Shown: positions 15,525 to 22,506 of the stretch, in pieces
Numbering within the stretch: position 1 is the stretch's first letter
How the letters are laid out: each line of letters starts with the position of its first letter
DNA from: Pseudescherichia sp032055545
Lineage (GTDB): Bacteria; Pseudomonadota; Gammaproteobacteria; Enterobacterales; Enterobacteriaceae
Length of the DNA stretch: 26,537 bases
Direction: 5' to 3'
Assembly: GCA_032055545.1 (NCBI GenBank)
Contig: DAMBQR010000054.1
Location: 1-26,537, forward strand
Made by a program: the position numbers and the translations under genes
Notes under the pieces: model-generated
Seen by the model: the letters and a program-made list of their open reading frames with translations, nothing else
Told to the model about the DNA's origin: nothing
The model's database searches: none

Positions 15525-15577
15525 GATATTATTTTACGACCTATGTAAACTTAAAATTACTATATCGTAAAAATATC
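15525..15577. promoter_or_regulatory. Inverted repeat in the MHS transporter promoter region
   Basis: GATATTATTTTACGA (15525-15539) and TCGTAAAAATATC (15565-15577) are reverse complements apart from two bases. The perfect core is TTTTACGA/TCGTAAAA. The centre lies about 50 bases upstream of the transporter ATG, in an AT-rich stretch. It could be an operator, but no regulator gene is adjacent. Confidence 0.4.
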
Positions 15578-15621
15578 ACTACGCGACACCCTGCATGGCT
15601 TATACCAAAAATGCTCTGTAT

Positions 15622-16209
15622 TCAGGAGATTGTTTCGCGCCTTGCGCTCTTAGGCCGAAATGCTGCTACCACCTCGGGATAGGTTTCCACATAAGGCCCC
15701 TCCAGCAGCTGTAAACAATACGGTACGCTGGCAAAAATCCCCGCTACTACGACCTTACCGTCGCTCTCTTTTACCCCCTCCAGCGTCTCCTGGATTGATT
15801 TGGGCTGGCCGGGCAGATTAAGGATCAGCGCCTGCTTGCGGATCGCGCCCACCTGGCGCGACAGGATAGCGGTAGGCACAAAGTGCAGGCTGATCTGTCG
15901 CATCTGTTCGCCAAATCCTGGCATCAGGCGATCGGCGACCGCCATCGTTGCATCCGGGGTCACGTCCCGGCGTGCAGGCCCCGTGCCGCCAGTGGTCAGC
16001 ACCAGGTGGCAGCTCATCTCATCCACCAGCTCGCACAGCGTCTGCTCAATGATCGCCTGCTCGTCCGGAATCAAACGGGTTTCGATGGTAAAGGGGGTCG
16101 CGAGGGCGGAGGCCAGCCAGGCTTCAAGGGCAGGAATACCCTTATCCTGATAGACGCCGCTGGAGGCGCGGTCGGAGACAGAGACTAAGCCGATGCGTAA
16201 TGTATTCAT
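15622..16209 (-). CDS. mog: Molybdopterin adenylyltransferase Mog
   Basis: Mog adenylylates molybdopterin with ATP, preparing it for molybdenum insertion by MoeA in molybdenum-cofactor synthesis in the cytoplasm. The product from the ATG at 16207-16209 is 195 residues, the E. coli length. It has the MoCF-binding fold motif VLTTGGTGPARRDVTPDAT and NLPGQPKSIQETLEG. The 33 codons in frame upstream of this ATG do not belong to the family, and GGAA sits at the usual distance from the chosen start. It is downstream of talB on the same strand with a likely terminator between. Confidence 0.97.
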   Translation of the reverse strand: MNTLRIGLVSVSDRASSGVYQDKGIPALEAWLASALATPFTIETRLIPDEQAIIEQTLCELVDEMSCHLVLTTGGTGPARRDVTPDATMAVADRLMPGFGEQMRQISLHFVPTAILSRQVGAIRKQALILNLPGQPKSIQETLEGVKESDGKVVVAGIFASVPYCLQLLEGPYVETYPEVVAAFRPKSARRETIS

Positions 16210-16276
16210 AGCATTTCCGTTCAAACAATATCGATACGGGAATGATACACGCAGAGGGGAATAACAGACAGGATCG

Positions 16277-16310
16277 AAAAACAGGAGCGTGACCGGAGGC
16301 CCGGCCACGC
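16277..16310 (-). terminator. Possible talB terminator
   Basis: On the minus strand GCGTGGCCGG (16310-16301) pairs with CCGGTCACGC (16296-16287), including one G-U pair, around a four-base loop. Five T follow after a five-base gap, so it is probably a partial terminator between talB and mog. Confidence 0.6.
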
Positions 16311-16317
16311 AGAGGAA

Positions 16318-17271
16318 CTACAGCAGATCGCCGATCATTGTTTCCAGTTTACCCTGGTCAACGGCAAACTTACGGATACCGTCCGCCAGCTTGTCTACTG
16401 CCATCGGATCCTGGTTGTGCTCCCACAGGAACTCGGCTTCGGTGATGCGCTCCGGACGCGCTTTCACTTCACCGCTGAAGGAGAGCTTACGCTCTACCGT
16501 ACCTTCGCTCTCCGCCAGCTCTTTCAGCAGCGCAGGGGCGATGGTCAGGCGGTCGCAGCCTGCCAGCTCAATGATCTCACCGACGTTACGGAAGCTTGCA
16601 CCCATGACAACGGTCTCATAGCCGTGCTGCTTGTAGTATTCGTAGATTTCGGTCACGGAGACCACGCCCGGATCTTCAGCGGCCGCGTACTCTTTCTTGT
16701 CGGTGTTGGACTTGTACCAGTCAAGGATACGGCCCACGAACGGCGAAATCAGGAACACGCCCGCTTCAGCACAGGCGCGCGCCTGGGCGAAAGAGAACAG
16801 CAGGGTCAGGTTACAGTTGATGCCCTCTTTCTCCAGCTGCTCAGCGGCACGAATGCCCTGCCAGGTGGAGGCCAGCTTGATGAGGATGCGATCGTTGCTG
16901 ATACCCGCGTCGTTGTAGAGCTTGATCAGGCGCTTGGCTTTGGCAATGGAGCCTTCGGTGTCATAGGAGAGGCGCGCGTCTACTTCAGTAGAGATACGGC
17001 CCGGCACCAGCTTAAGGATCTCCAGGCCGATGTTCACTGCCAGCTTATCGGAGGCGTCAACGATCTGCTGCTCACGGTCGCTGCTCTGGCTCTTTGCCCA
17101 GGTCACGGCGTCGTCAATCAGCTTGCGATATTCAGGGATCTGGGCTGCGTTAAGGATCAGAGAAGGGTTGGTTGTAGCATCCTGCGGCTGATACAGCTTC
17201 ATTGCCGCAATGTCTCCGGTGTCGGCCACCACGGTGGTGAACTGACGCAGGGAGGTCAATTTATCCGTCAT
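16318..17271 (-). CDS. talB: Transaldolase B
   Basis: TalB moves a dihydroxyacetone unit from sedoheptulose 7-phosphate to glyceraldehyde 3-phosphate in the non-oxidative pentose phosphate pathway. The 317-residue product from the ATG at 17269-17271 has exactly the E. coli length. The Schiff-base residue Lys132 is in DRILIKLASTWQGI, with Asp17 in VVADTGDI and Glu96 in ISTEVDARLS, the known catalytic set. An in-frame extension to 17334 has no family similarity. It is divergent from yaaJ across about 190 bases. Confidence 0.98.
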   Translation of the reverse strand: MTDKLTSLRQFTTVVADTGDIAAMKLYQPQDATTNPSLILNAAQIPEYRKLIDDAVTWAKSQSSDREQQIVDASDKLAVNIGLEILKLVPGRISTEVDARLSYDTEGSIAKAKRLIKLYNDAGISNDRILIKLASTWQGIRAAEQLEKEGINCNLTLLFSFAQARACAEAGVFLISPFVGRILDWYKSNTDKKEYAAAEDPGVVSVTEIYEYYKQHGYETVVMGASFRNVGEIIELAGCDRLTIAPALLKELAESEGTVERKLSFSGEVKARPERITEAEFLWEHNQDPMAVDKLADGIRKFAVDQGKLETMIGDLL

Positions 17272-17337
17272 AATCGTGTTTCTCTTTAAACAGCTTGTTA
17301 GGGGGATGTAACCGGTCTTCCCTGATGATATCACGCC

Positions 17338-17365
17338 GCACTGTCAGCGCAACCGCAGACAGTGC
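17338..17365. repeat. Inverted repeat in the talB-yaaJ divergent region
   Basis: GCACTGTC (17338-17345) and GACAGTGC (17358-17365) are perfect reverse complements around a 12-base loop. The element lies about 70 bases from the talB start and 100 from yaaJ. It may be an operator or a leader hairpin. Confidence 0.45.
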
Positions 17366-17464
17366 CCAAACCTGGAGTATGGTAGACTCGGTCAACGACG
17401 CGAAACGCCGCCTGAAAATAGCCGCGTTTGAATGGGTTCAAGGGCATGAACAAGAGGAATGTGA

Positions 17465-18895
17465 ATGCCGGATTTCTTGCTTTTTATCAACGATATACTT
17501 TGGGACTCGGTAATGATCTATCTGCTTATAGGAGCAGGGATCTGGTTTACCGTGCGCAGTGGATTTATCCAGTTTCGCTATCTGCGCCACGTCGGCAAGA
17601 GTCTGAAAAACAGCGTGATGCCGCAGCCGGGCGGCCTGACCTCATTCCAGGCGCTCTGCACCAGCCTCGCTGCCCGCGTCGGCAGCGGCAACCTGGTAGG
17701 CGTGGCGCTGGCGATCTCCGCTGGCGGGCCGGGCGCGGTGTTCTGGATGTGGGTCGCCGCACTGATCGGCATGGCCACCGCCTTTGGCGAGTGCGCGCTG
17801 GCCCAGCTCTATAAAGAGCGTGACGAGCATAATCAGTTTCGCGGCGGCCCCGCCTGGTACATCACCCGTGGCCTGGGCATGCGCTGGATGGGCATCGTGT
17901 TCGCCCTCTTCCTGCTGCTGGTCTACGGTCTCATTTTCAACACTGTCCAGTCTAACTCTGTGGCTCATGCCCTGCACTACGCATGGGGGATACCGCAGCC
18001 GATCAGCGGTGTAATTTTAGCGATCGCTGCGCTGCTGGCGATGAGACTCGGCATTCGCGGCGTTGCCCGTATGATGCAGTGGCTGGTCCCGGTCCTGATG
18101 CTGGTGTGGGTGCTCGCCTGCCTGCTGATCGGTGCCTGGCACGTTGAGCAGCTCCCCGGCATCGTCAACGCTATCTTTCGCGGTGCCTTCGGCTGGCACG
18201 AGGCGGCGACAGGCGCGCTTGGCTACACCGTCAGCCAGGCACTGACCAGCGGCTTTCAGCGCGGAATGCTATCGAATGAGGCAGGGATGGGTACCACGCC
18301 CAATGCGGCAGCGGCTGCGGCATCCTGGCCTCCGCATCCGGCTGCCCAGGGGATTGTGCAGATGATTGGCGTCTTTACCGATACCATTATCGTCTGCACC
18401 GCCAGCGCGCTCCTCGTCCTGCTGGCCGACGAGTCGGCGGCGCACGATACATTAAACGGCATTGAGCTAGTGCAGCAGGCGATGGTCTCCCTGACCGGCA
18501 GCTGGGCCGCCGGGTTCGTTGCCGTGATTACCGCGCTGTTTGCCTTCACTACCATTGTGGTGAACTATATCTACGCCGAAAACAACCTCATTTTCCTGCG
18601 CCTGCACAACAGGTGGAGCCTCTGGCTGCTACGCGCTGGCACGTTGTTAATGGTGCTAACCGGATCGCTGCTGAGCCTGCCGATGGTCTGGCAGCTGGCG
18701 GACGTGATAATGGCACTGATGGCGATTGTTAACCTCAGCGCCATCCTGCTGCTGTCGCCGGTAGTGCGCATCATCGCCAATGACTATCTGCGCCAGCGCA
18801 GGCTGGGCGTGCGACCGGTGTTTAATCCCCAGCGCTACCCGGAGATCCAACGCCAGCTGGCCCCCGGCGCGTGGGATAATCTGCCGGACCGTTAG
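17465..18895 (+). CDS. yaaJ: Sodium:amino acid symporter YaaJ (AGCS family)
   Basis: The 476-residue inner-membrane protein belongs to the alanine/glycine:cation symporter family and has the same length as E. coli YaaJ. The family signature is SLAARVGSGNLVGVALAISA followed by GGPGAVFWMWVAALIGMATA. FRGGPAWYI and FQRGMLSNEAGMGTTPNAAA are also conserved in the family. About eleven hydrophobic helices are visible. The substrate, by family, is alanine or glycine taken up with Na+. GAGGA lies seven bases before the ATG. Confidence 0.95.
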   Translation: MPDFLLFINDILWDSVMIYLLIGAGIWFTVRSGFIQFRYLRHVGKSLKNSVMPQPGGLTSFQALCTSLAARVGSGNLVGVALAISAGGPGAVFWMWVAALIGMATAFGECALAQLYKERDEHNQFRGGPAWYITRGLGMRWMGIVFALFLLLVYGLIFNTVQSNSVAHALHYAWGIPQPISGVILAIAALLAMRLGIRGVARMMQWLVPVLMLVWVLACLLIGAWHVEQLPGIVNAIFRGAFGWHEAATGALGYTVSQALTSGFQRGMLSNEAGMGTTPNAAAAAASWPPHPAAQGIVQMIGVFTDTIIVCTASALLVLLADESAAHDTLNGIELVQQAMVSLTGSWAAGFVAVITALFAFTTIVVNYIYAENNLIFLRLHNRWSLWLLRAGTLLMVLTGSLLSLPMVWQLADVIMALMAIVNLSAILLLSPVVRIIANDYLRQRRLGVRPVFNPQRYPEIQRQLAPGAWDNLPDR

Positions 18896-18921
18896 GATAG
18901 CAATCGCAACTATCGATCAAT

Positions 18922-18948
18922 GCAGACGCTTTTTTTGCTAAAGTCTGC
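18922..18948 (+). repeat. Short inverted repeat upstream of yaaA
   Basis: GCAGAC (18922-18927) and GTCTGC (18943-18948) flank a T-rich loop of 15 bases in the 76-base yaaJ-yaaA gap. It may be a weak terminator for yaaJ or part of the yaaA promoter region. Confidence 0.35.
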
Positions 18949-18971
18949 GCATATTTCCCAGAGGAGTGGAC

Positions 18972-19745
18972 ATGCTGATCCTGATCTCGCCGGCCAAGAC
19001 GCTGGATTACCAAAGCCCGCTGGCAACCCAGCGCTACACGCAGCCGGTGCTGCTGGATCACGCCCAGCAGCTGATTGACGTTGCCCGGCAGCTCTCCGCG
19101 CCGCAAATCAAAACCCTGATGGGCATCAGCGATAAGCTGGCCGATCTTAACGCCACCCGCTTTCACGACTGGCAGCCGGACTTTACCCCTGACAACGCGC
19201 GTCAGGCGATACTGGCCTTTAAGGGCGATGTCTATGCCGGAATGCAGGCTGAGACCTTCAGCGACGACGATTTTACCTTCGCCCAGCAGCACCTGCGGAT
19301 GCTCTCGGGCCTCTACGGCGTGCTGCGTCCGCTCGACCTGATGCAGCCCTACCGTCTGGAGATGGGGATCCGCCTGCAGAACCCTAACGGCAGCGATCTC
19401 TATCAGTTCTGGGGCAATACCATCACCCAGACGCTAAACGAGGCGCTGGCGGCGCAGGGCGATAACATCATCGTTAACCTGGCGTCGGATGAGTACTTCC
19501 GGGCGGTGAAGCCGAAGCTGCTGGCTGGCGAGATCGTGAAACCGGTATTCCTCGATGAGAAAAACGGTGTCTTTAAGGTGATCAGCTTCTATGCCAAGAA
19601 GGCACGCGGGCTGATGAGCCGCTACATTATTGAAAACCGCCTGACGACGCCGGAGCAGCTTAAGGCGTTTGATGTGGACGGCTATGCCTTTGATGAAGAG
19701 GCATCGGCGAAAAACGAACTGGTCTTTAAGCGCCGCGAGCGTTAA
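18972..19745 (+). CDS. yaaA: Peroxide stress protein YaaA
   Basis: YaaA (UPF0246/DUF328) lowers free intracellular iron and protects DNA and proteins during peroxide stress; in E. coli it belongs to the OxyR regulon. The 257-residue product begins MLILISPAKTLDYQSPL and contains NARQAILAFKGDVY and MLSGLYGVLRPLDLMQPYRL, all family hallmarks. E. coli YaaA has 258 residues. The ATG at 18972 follows GAGGAG with a five-base spacing; the GTG at 18966 overlaps that ribosome site and is rejected. It converges on yaaX with 17 bases between stop codons. Confidence 0.97.
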   Translation: MLILISPAKTLDYQSPLATQRYTQPVLLDHAQQLIDVARQLSAPQIKTLMGISDKLADLNATRFHDWQPDFTPDNARQAILAFKGDVYAGMQAETFSDDDFTFAQQHLRMLSGLYGVLRPLDLMQPYRLEMGIRLQNPNGSDLYQFWGNTITQTLNEALAAQGDNIIVNLASDEYFRAVKPKLLAGEIVKPVFLDEKNGVFKVISFYAKKARGLMSRYIIENRLTTPEQLKAFDVDGYAFDEEASAKNELVFKRRER

Positions 19746-19762
19746 TCGCGGCGCGCTAAATA

Positions 19763-20059
19763 TTAGTGATGATGGCGATCCGGGCCATGGCCGCGATGGT
19801 GGCCGTTGTCGTGATGATAGAAGTCACGACGGTCCGGACGGTGTGGCTGCCAGCGGTTCTCCCGCCACTCGTAGTGTTTTTTCCAGTAGCTGTGGTCACG
19901 CCAGTGGCCGCCATCCCAGTAGTTGCCGCCTTTGTCGCGATCGCCAATCTGCAGTTTCACCGACGGCAGCAGGGTTAGCTCTGCCGCCTGGGCCGCCATG
20001 GGGACAACGGCCAGCATAGAGAAGGCGAGGATCAGAGGTTTTAAAATGGGCTTCAACAT
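19763..20059 (-). CDS. yaaX: DUF2502 periplasmic protein YaaX
   Basis: The 98-residue protein, the E. coli YaaX length, has a signal peptide (MLKPILKPLILAFSMLAVVP, then AAQA before the mature start). It has a short DUF2502 body with KLQIGDRDKGGNYWDGGHW and a strongly His- and Asp-rich tail (HHDNGHHRGHGPDRHHH). The function is unknown; the tail suggests metal binding, which is inference. The ATG at 20057-20059 has AAGGAG seven bases upstream. The in-frame extension of 50 codons upstream would bury the signal peptide and is rejected. Confidence 0.93.
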   Translation of the reverse strand: MLKPILKPLILAFSMLAVVPMAAQAAELTLLPSVKLQIGDRDKGGNYWDGGHWRDHSYWKKHYEWRENRWQPHRPDRRDFYHHDNGHHRGHGPDRHHH

Positions 20060-20230
20060 GGGTAACTCCTTACTTCTTTTTTGGCCCGTTGTGGGCTGAT
20101 GTAAAGAGATTACGCAATCCGTTACCGGGTTGTTATTCTCTGCAATCCTAATCTGTAAGTTAGCGCATTTATTGGGAATTTCTGCTTTTTCTCTGCAATA
20201 TTCCTGCACATTTTCTTCATATTTGGGTGT

Positions 20231-20264
20231 AAAAAAGCCCGGTGGCGACGACGCCTTACCGGGC
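20231..20264 (-). terminator. thr operon terminator
   Basis: On the minus strand GCCCGGT (20264-20258) pairs with ACCGGGC (20243-20237), with an inner GGCG/CGCC stem around a four-base loop. Six T follow. It lies about 20 bases after the thrC stop. Confidence 0.92.
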
Positions 20265-20285
20265 CTGGAGAGACAGCAACACGCT

Positions 20286-21572
20286 TTACGCTTTTTGCAT
20301 CATCAGCTCGCGTAGCGCGGCGAAATCAGCCGGCAGGCTGTGGGAGAGCAGCGGCAGGTCCGCACGCTCCGCCAGCGCGGCAGGCAGATCCAGGGTATCG
20401 CCAAGGATCGCCTCCACGCTCTCTTTGAATTTGGCCGGATGCGCGGTGCCGAGGAACAGGCCGTACTCGCCTGGATGCAGCTGGTCGCGCAGGGCGCGGT
20501 AGGCCACCGCCGCGTGCGGCTCGGAGAGATACCCCTTCTCTTTCAGCTCCAGCATAGTGGCTTTGGTCACCTCGTCATCAATGGCCGCGTAGCCCAGCTC
20601 GTTCAGACGCCAGATCTTGCGGCGGAAAAGCTCCTCCACGCGTGGCCAGTTGTTCGGCTGGCTGACGTCCATCGCGTTCGAGAGGGTCGCGAGGGTCGCG
20701 TTCGGACTCCACTCCCCTGCCTGCAGGAAGCGCGGCACGGTGTCGTTGGCGTTGGTGGCAGCAATAAAGCGCTTCACCGGCAGGCCCAGCGATTTTGCCA
20801 GCAGGCCAGCGGTGAGATCGCCAAAGTTACCGCTCGGTACGGAGATCACCAGCTGGTTACGTGCGTCCTGCGGCAGCTGTGCCACCGCCTCGAAGTAGTA
20901 GCAGATCTGCGCCAGCAGGCGGCTGATGTTGATGGAGTTCGCCGAGTTCAGCCCCAGCTTCTGCTTCAGCTCTTCATCATCAAAGGCTTTCTTGACCAGC
21001 GCCTGGCAGGCGTCGAAGTCGCCGTCGATAGCGACCGTCTCGATGTTGCCGCCGAGAGTACAGAAGAGCTTCTCCTGCAGCGGGCTGATTTTGCCCTGCG
21101 GATAGAGGATCACCACGCGCACGTTTTTCAGGCCGTAGAAGGCGTGAGCCACGGCCGCACCGGTATCGCCGGAGGTGGCGGTGAGAATGGTCACCGGCTT
21201 ATCGCCGCTGATGTGGGTCAGCATCTGCGCCATAAAGCGGCCGCCGAAATCTTTAAACGCCAGCGTCGGACCGTGGAACAGCTCCAGACAGCCGATGTCA
21301 TCCTCGACCTTGCTCACCGGGGCCGGGAAGGTAAAGGCCGTGCGCACGCGCTCCTCCAGCAGCTCTTGCGGGATCTCATCCCCAATGAAGGCCGCGAGGA
21401 TCTTTGCGCTACGGCTGACGAAATCCTGCTCCAGCATCTCGTCGATTTCAGTCAGGTTGAACTCGGGCAGATCGTGCGGGAAGAAAAGCCCCTGCTGCTT
21501 ACCCAGCCCCTGCGTTACCGCCTGGGCAAAGGAGACCTGCTCGTTGTGATCTTTAAGGTTGTAGAGTTTCAT
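20286..21572 (-). CDS. thrC: Threonine synthase
   Basis: ThrC converts O-phosphohomoserine to threonine with pyridoxal phosphate, the last step of threonine synthesis in the cytoplasm. The 428 residues equal the E. coli length. The PLP-binding lysine is Lys107 in GPTLAFKDFGGRF, and the phosphate-binding loop includes TATSGDTGAAVAHAFYG. It is the third structural gene of the thr operon, starting three bases after thrB, so translation is coupled. Confidence 0.98.
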   Translation of the reverse strand: MKLYNLKDHNEQVSFAQAVTQGLGKQQGLFFPHDLPEFNLTEIDEMLEQDFVSRSAKILAAFIGDEIPQELLEERVRTAFTFPAPVSKVEDDIGCLELFHGPTLAFKDFGGRFMAQMLTHISGDKPVTILTATSGDTGAAVAHAFYGLKNVRVVILYPQGKISPLQEKLFCTLGGNIETVAIDGDFDACQALVKKAFDDEELKQKLGLNSANSINISRLLAQICYYFEAVAQLPQDARNQLVISVPSGNFGDLTAGLLAKSLGLPVKRFIAATNANDTVPRFLQAGEWSPNATLATLSNAMDVSQPNNWPRVEELFRRKIWRLNELGYAAIDDEVTKATMLELKEKGYLSEPHAAVAYRALRDQLHPGEYGLFLGTAHPAKFKESVEAILGDTLDLPAALAERADLPLLSHSLPADFAALRELMMQKA

Positions 21573-21575
21573 TAA

Positions 21576-22505
21576 TTATCCCAGTACGCGTGCGCCCGCT
21601 GTATCCAGCCGGCAAATATGAACAAAGCCTTCCTGATTTTGCAGATAGTGTTTACCCAGCCAGTCTGCTACGCGCTGCGCGGTGTCCGGCTTGTCGCAGA
21701 GCGCGAACAGCGTCGGCCCCGACCCGGAGATACCGCTCGCCAGCGCGCCAATCTCTGCTACCGCCTGGCGCGCCTCTTTAAAGCCCGGCAGCAGCCGGGC
21801 GCGGTACGGCTCGGCAATCACGTCTTTCATCAGCTTCGCAGCCAGCTGCGGCTGACGAGAGTAGCAGGCGTGAATAAACCCGGCCAGATGCCGCCCGTGG
21901 GCGATGCAGTCCTGGCGACGGTACTGCGCGGGTAAAATCGCCCGCGCCTCGGCCGTAGAGACCTTGATCCCCGGGTAGGCCAGCACCCACAGCCACTCAT
22001 CAAAGCCTGGCACCTGCTGGCTGATAATGCCGTTCTCTTCGATCATCAGCTGCATGCCGCCGAGGAAACAAGGGGCCACGTTATCGTAATGAATGCTGCC
22101 GGAGATGCGCCCCTCCAGCTCGCCCATCAGCGCCAGCAGGCGCGTATCGTTGAGCGGCTTGCCACAGTGCTCGTTCATCGCCACCAGCGCGGCGACCACG
22201 GAGCAGGCGCTGGAGCCTAATCCCGAGCCAATCGGCATATTTTTTTCCAGCGTCATCGCCACCGGAATGGTTTTATTCAGCTCCTGGCAGAAACGTTCCC
22301 AGCACTGATAGACAATATTTTCCCGCGGCTCCGGGGGTAGCTTATCCGCAAAGCGCCCCACGTTATGCAGGCTAAAACCATCGGCCGCCTCCACCGTCAC
22401 CACGTCGCCCAGCAGGGAGCCATCCACCGGCGTTACCGCCGCCCCGAGCACGTCGAAGCCAACGCTCATATTGGCGCTGGAGGCCGGGGCATACACTTTC
22501 ACCAT
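21576..22505 (-). CDS. thrB: Homoserine kinase
   Basis: ThrB phosphorylates homoserine with ATP. The 309-residue GHMP-family kinase (310 in E. coli) has the ATP-loop motif MPIGSGLGSSACSVVAALVA and the C-terminal motif ASGISGSGPTLFALCD. It starts one base after the thrA stop codon and ends three bases before thrC, a tightly packed operon. Confidence 0.98.
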   Translation of the reverse strand: MVKVYAPASSANMSVGFDVLGAAVTPVDGSLLGDVVTVEAADGFSLHNVGRFADKLPPEPRENIVYQCWERFCQELNKTIPVAMTLEKNMPIGSGLGSSACSVVAALVAMNEHCGKPLNDTRLLALMGELEGRISGSIHYDNVAPCFLGGMQLMIEENGIISQQVPGFDEWLWVLAYPGIKVSTAEARAILPAQYRRQDCIAHGRHLAGFIHACYSRQPQLAAKLMKDVIAEPYRARLLPGFKEARQAVAEIGALASGISGSGPTLFALCDKPDTAQRVADWLGKHYLQNQEGFVHICRLDTAGARVLG

Positions 22506-22506
22506 G

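Noticed and set aside
20340..21575. 411-codon open frame on the plus strand opposite thrC
   Set aside because: thrC is full length with its catalytic lysine and operon position; the antisense frame is a by-product of high G+C codon use and resembles no known protein.
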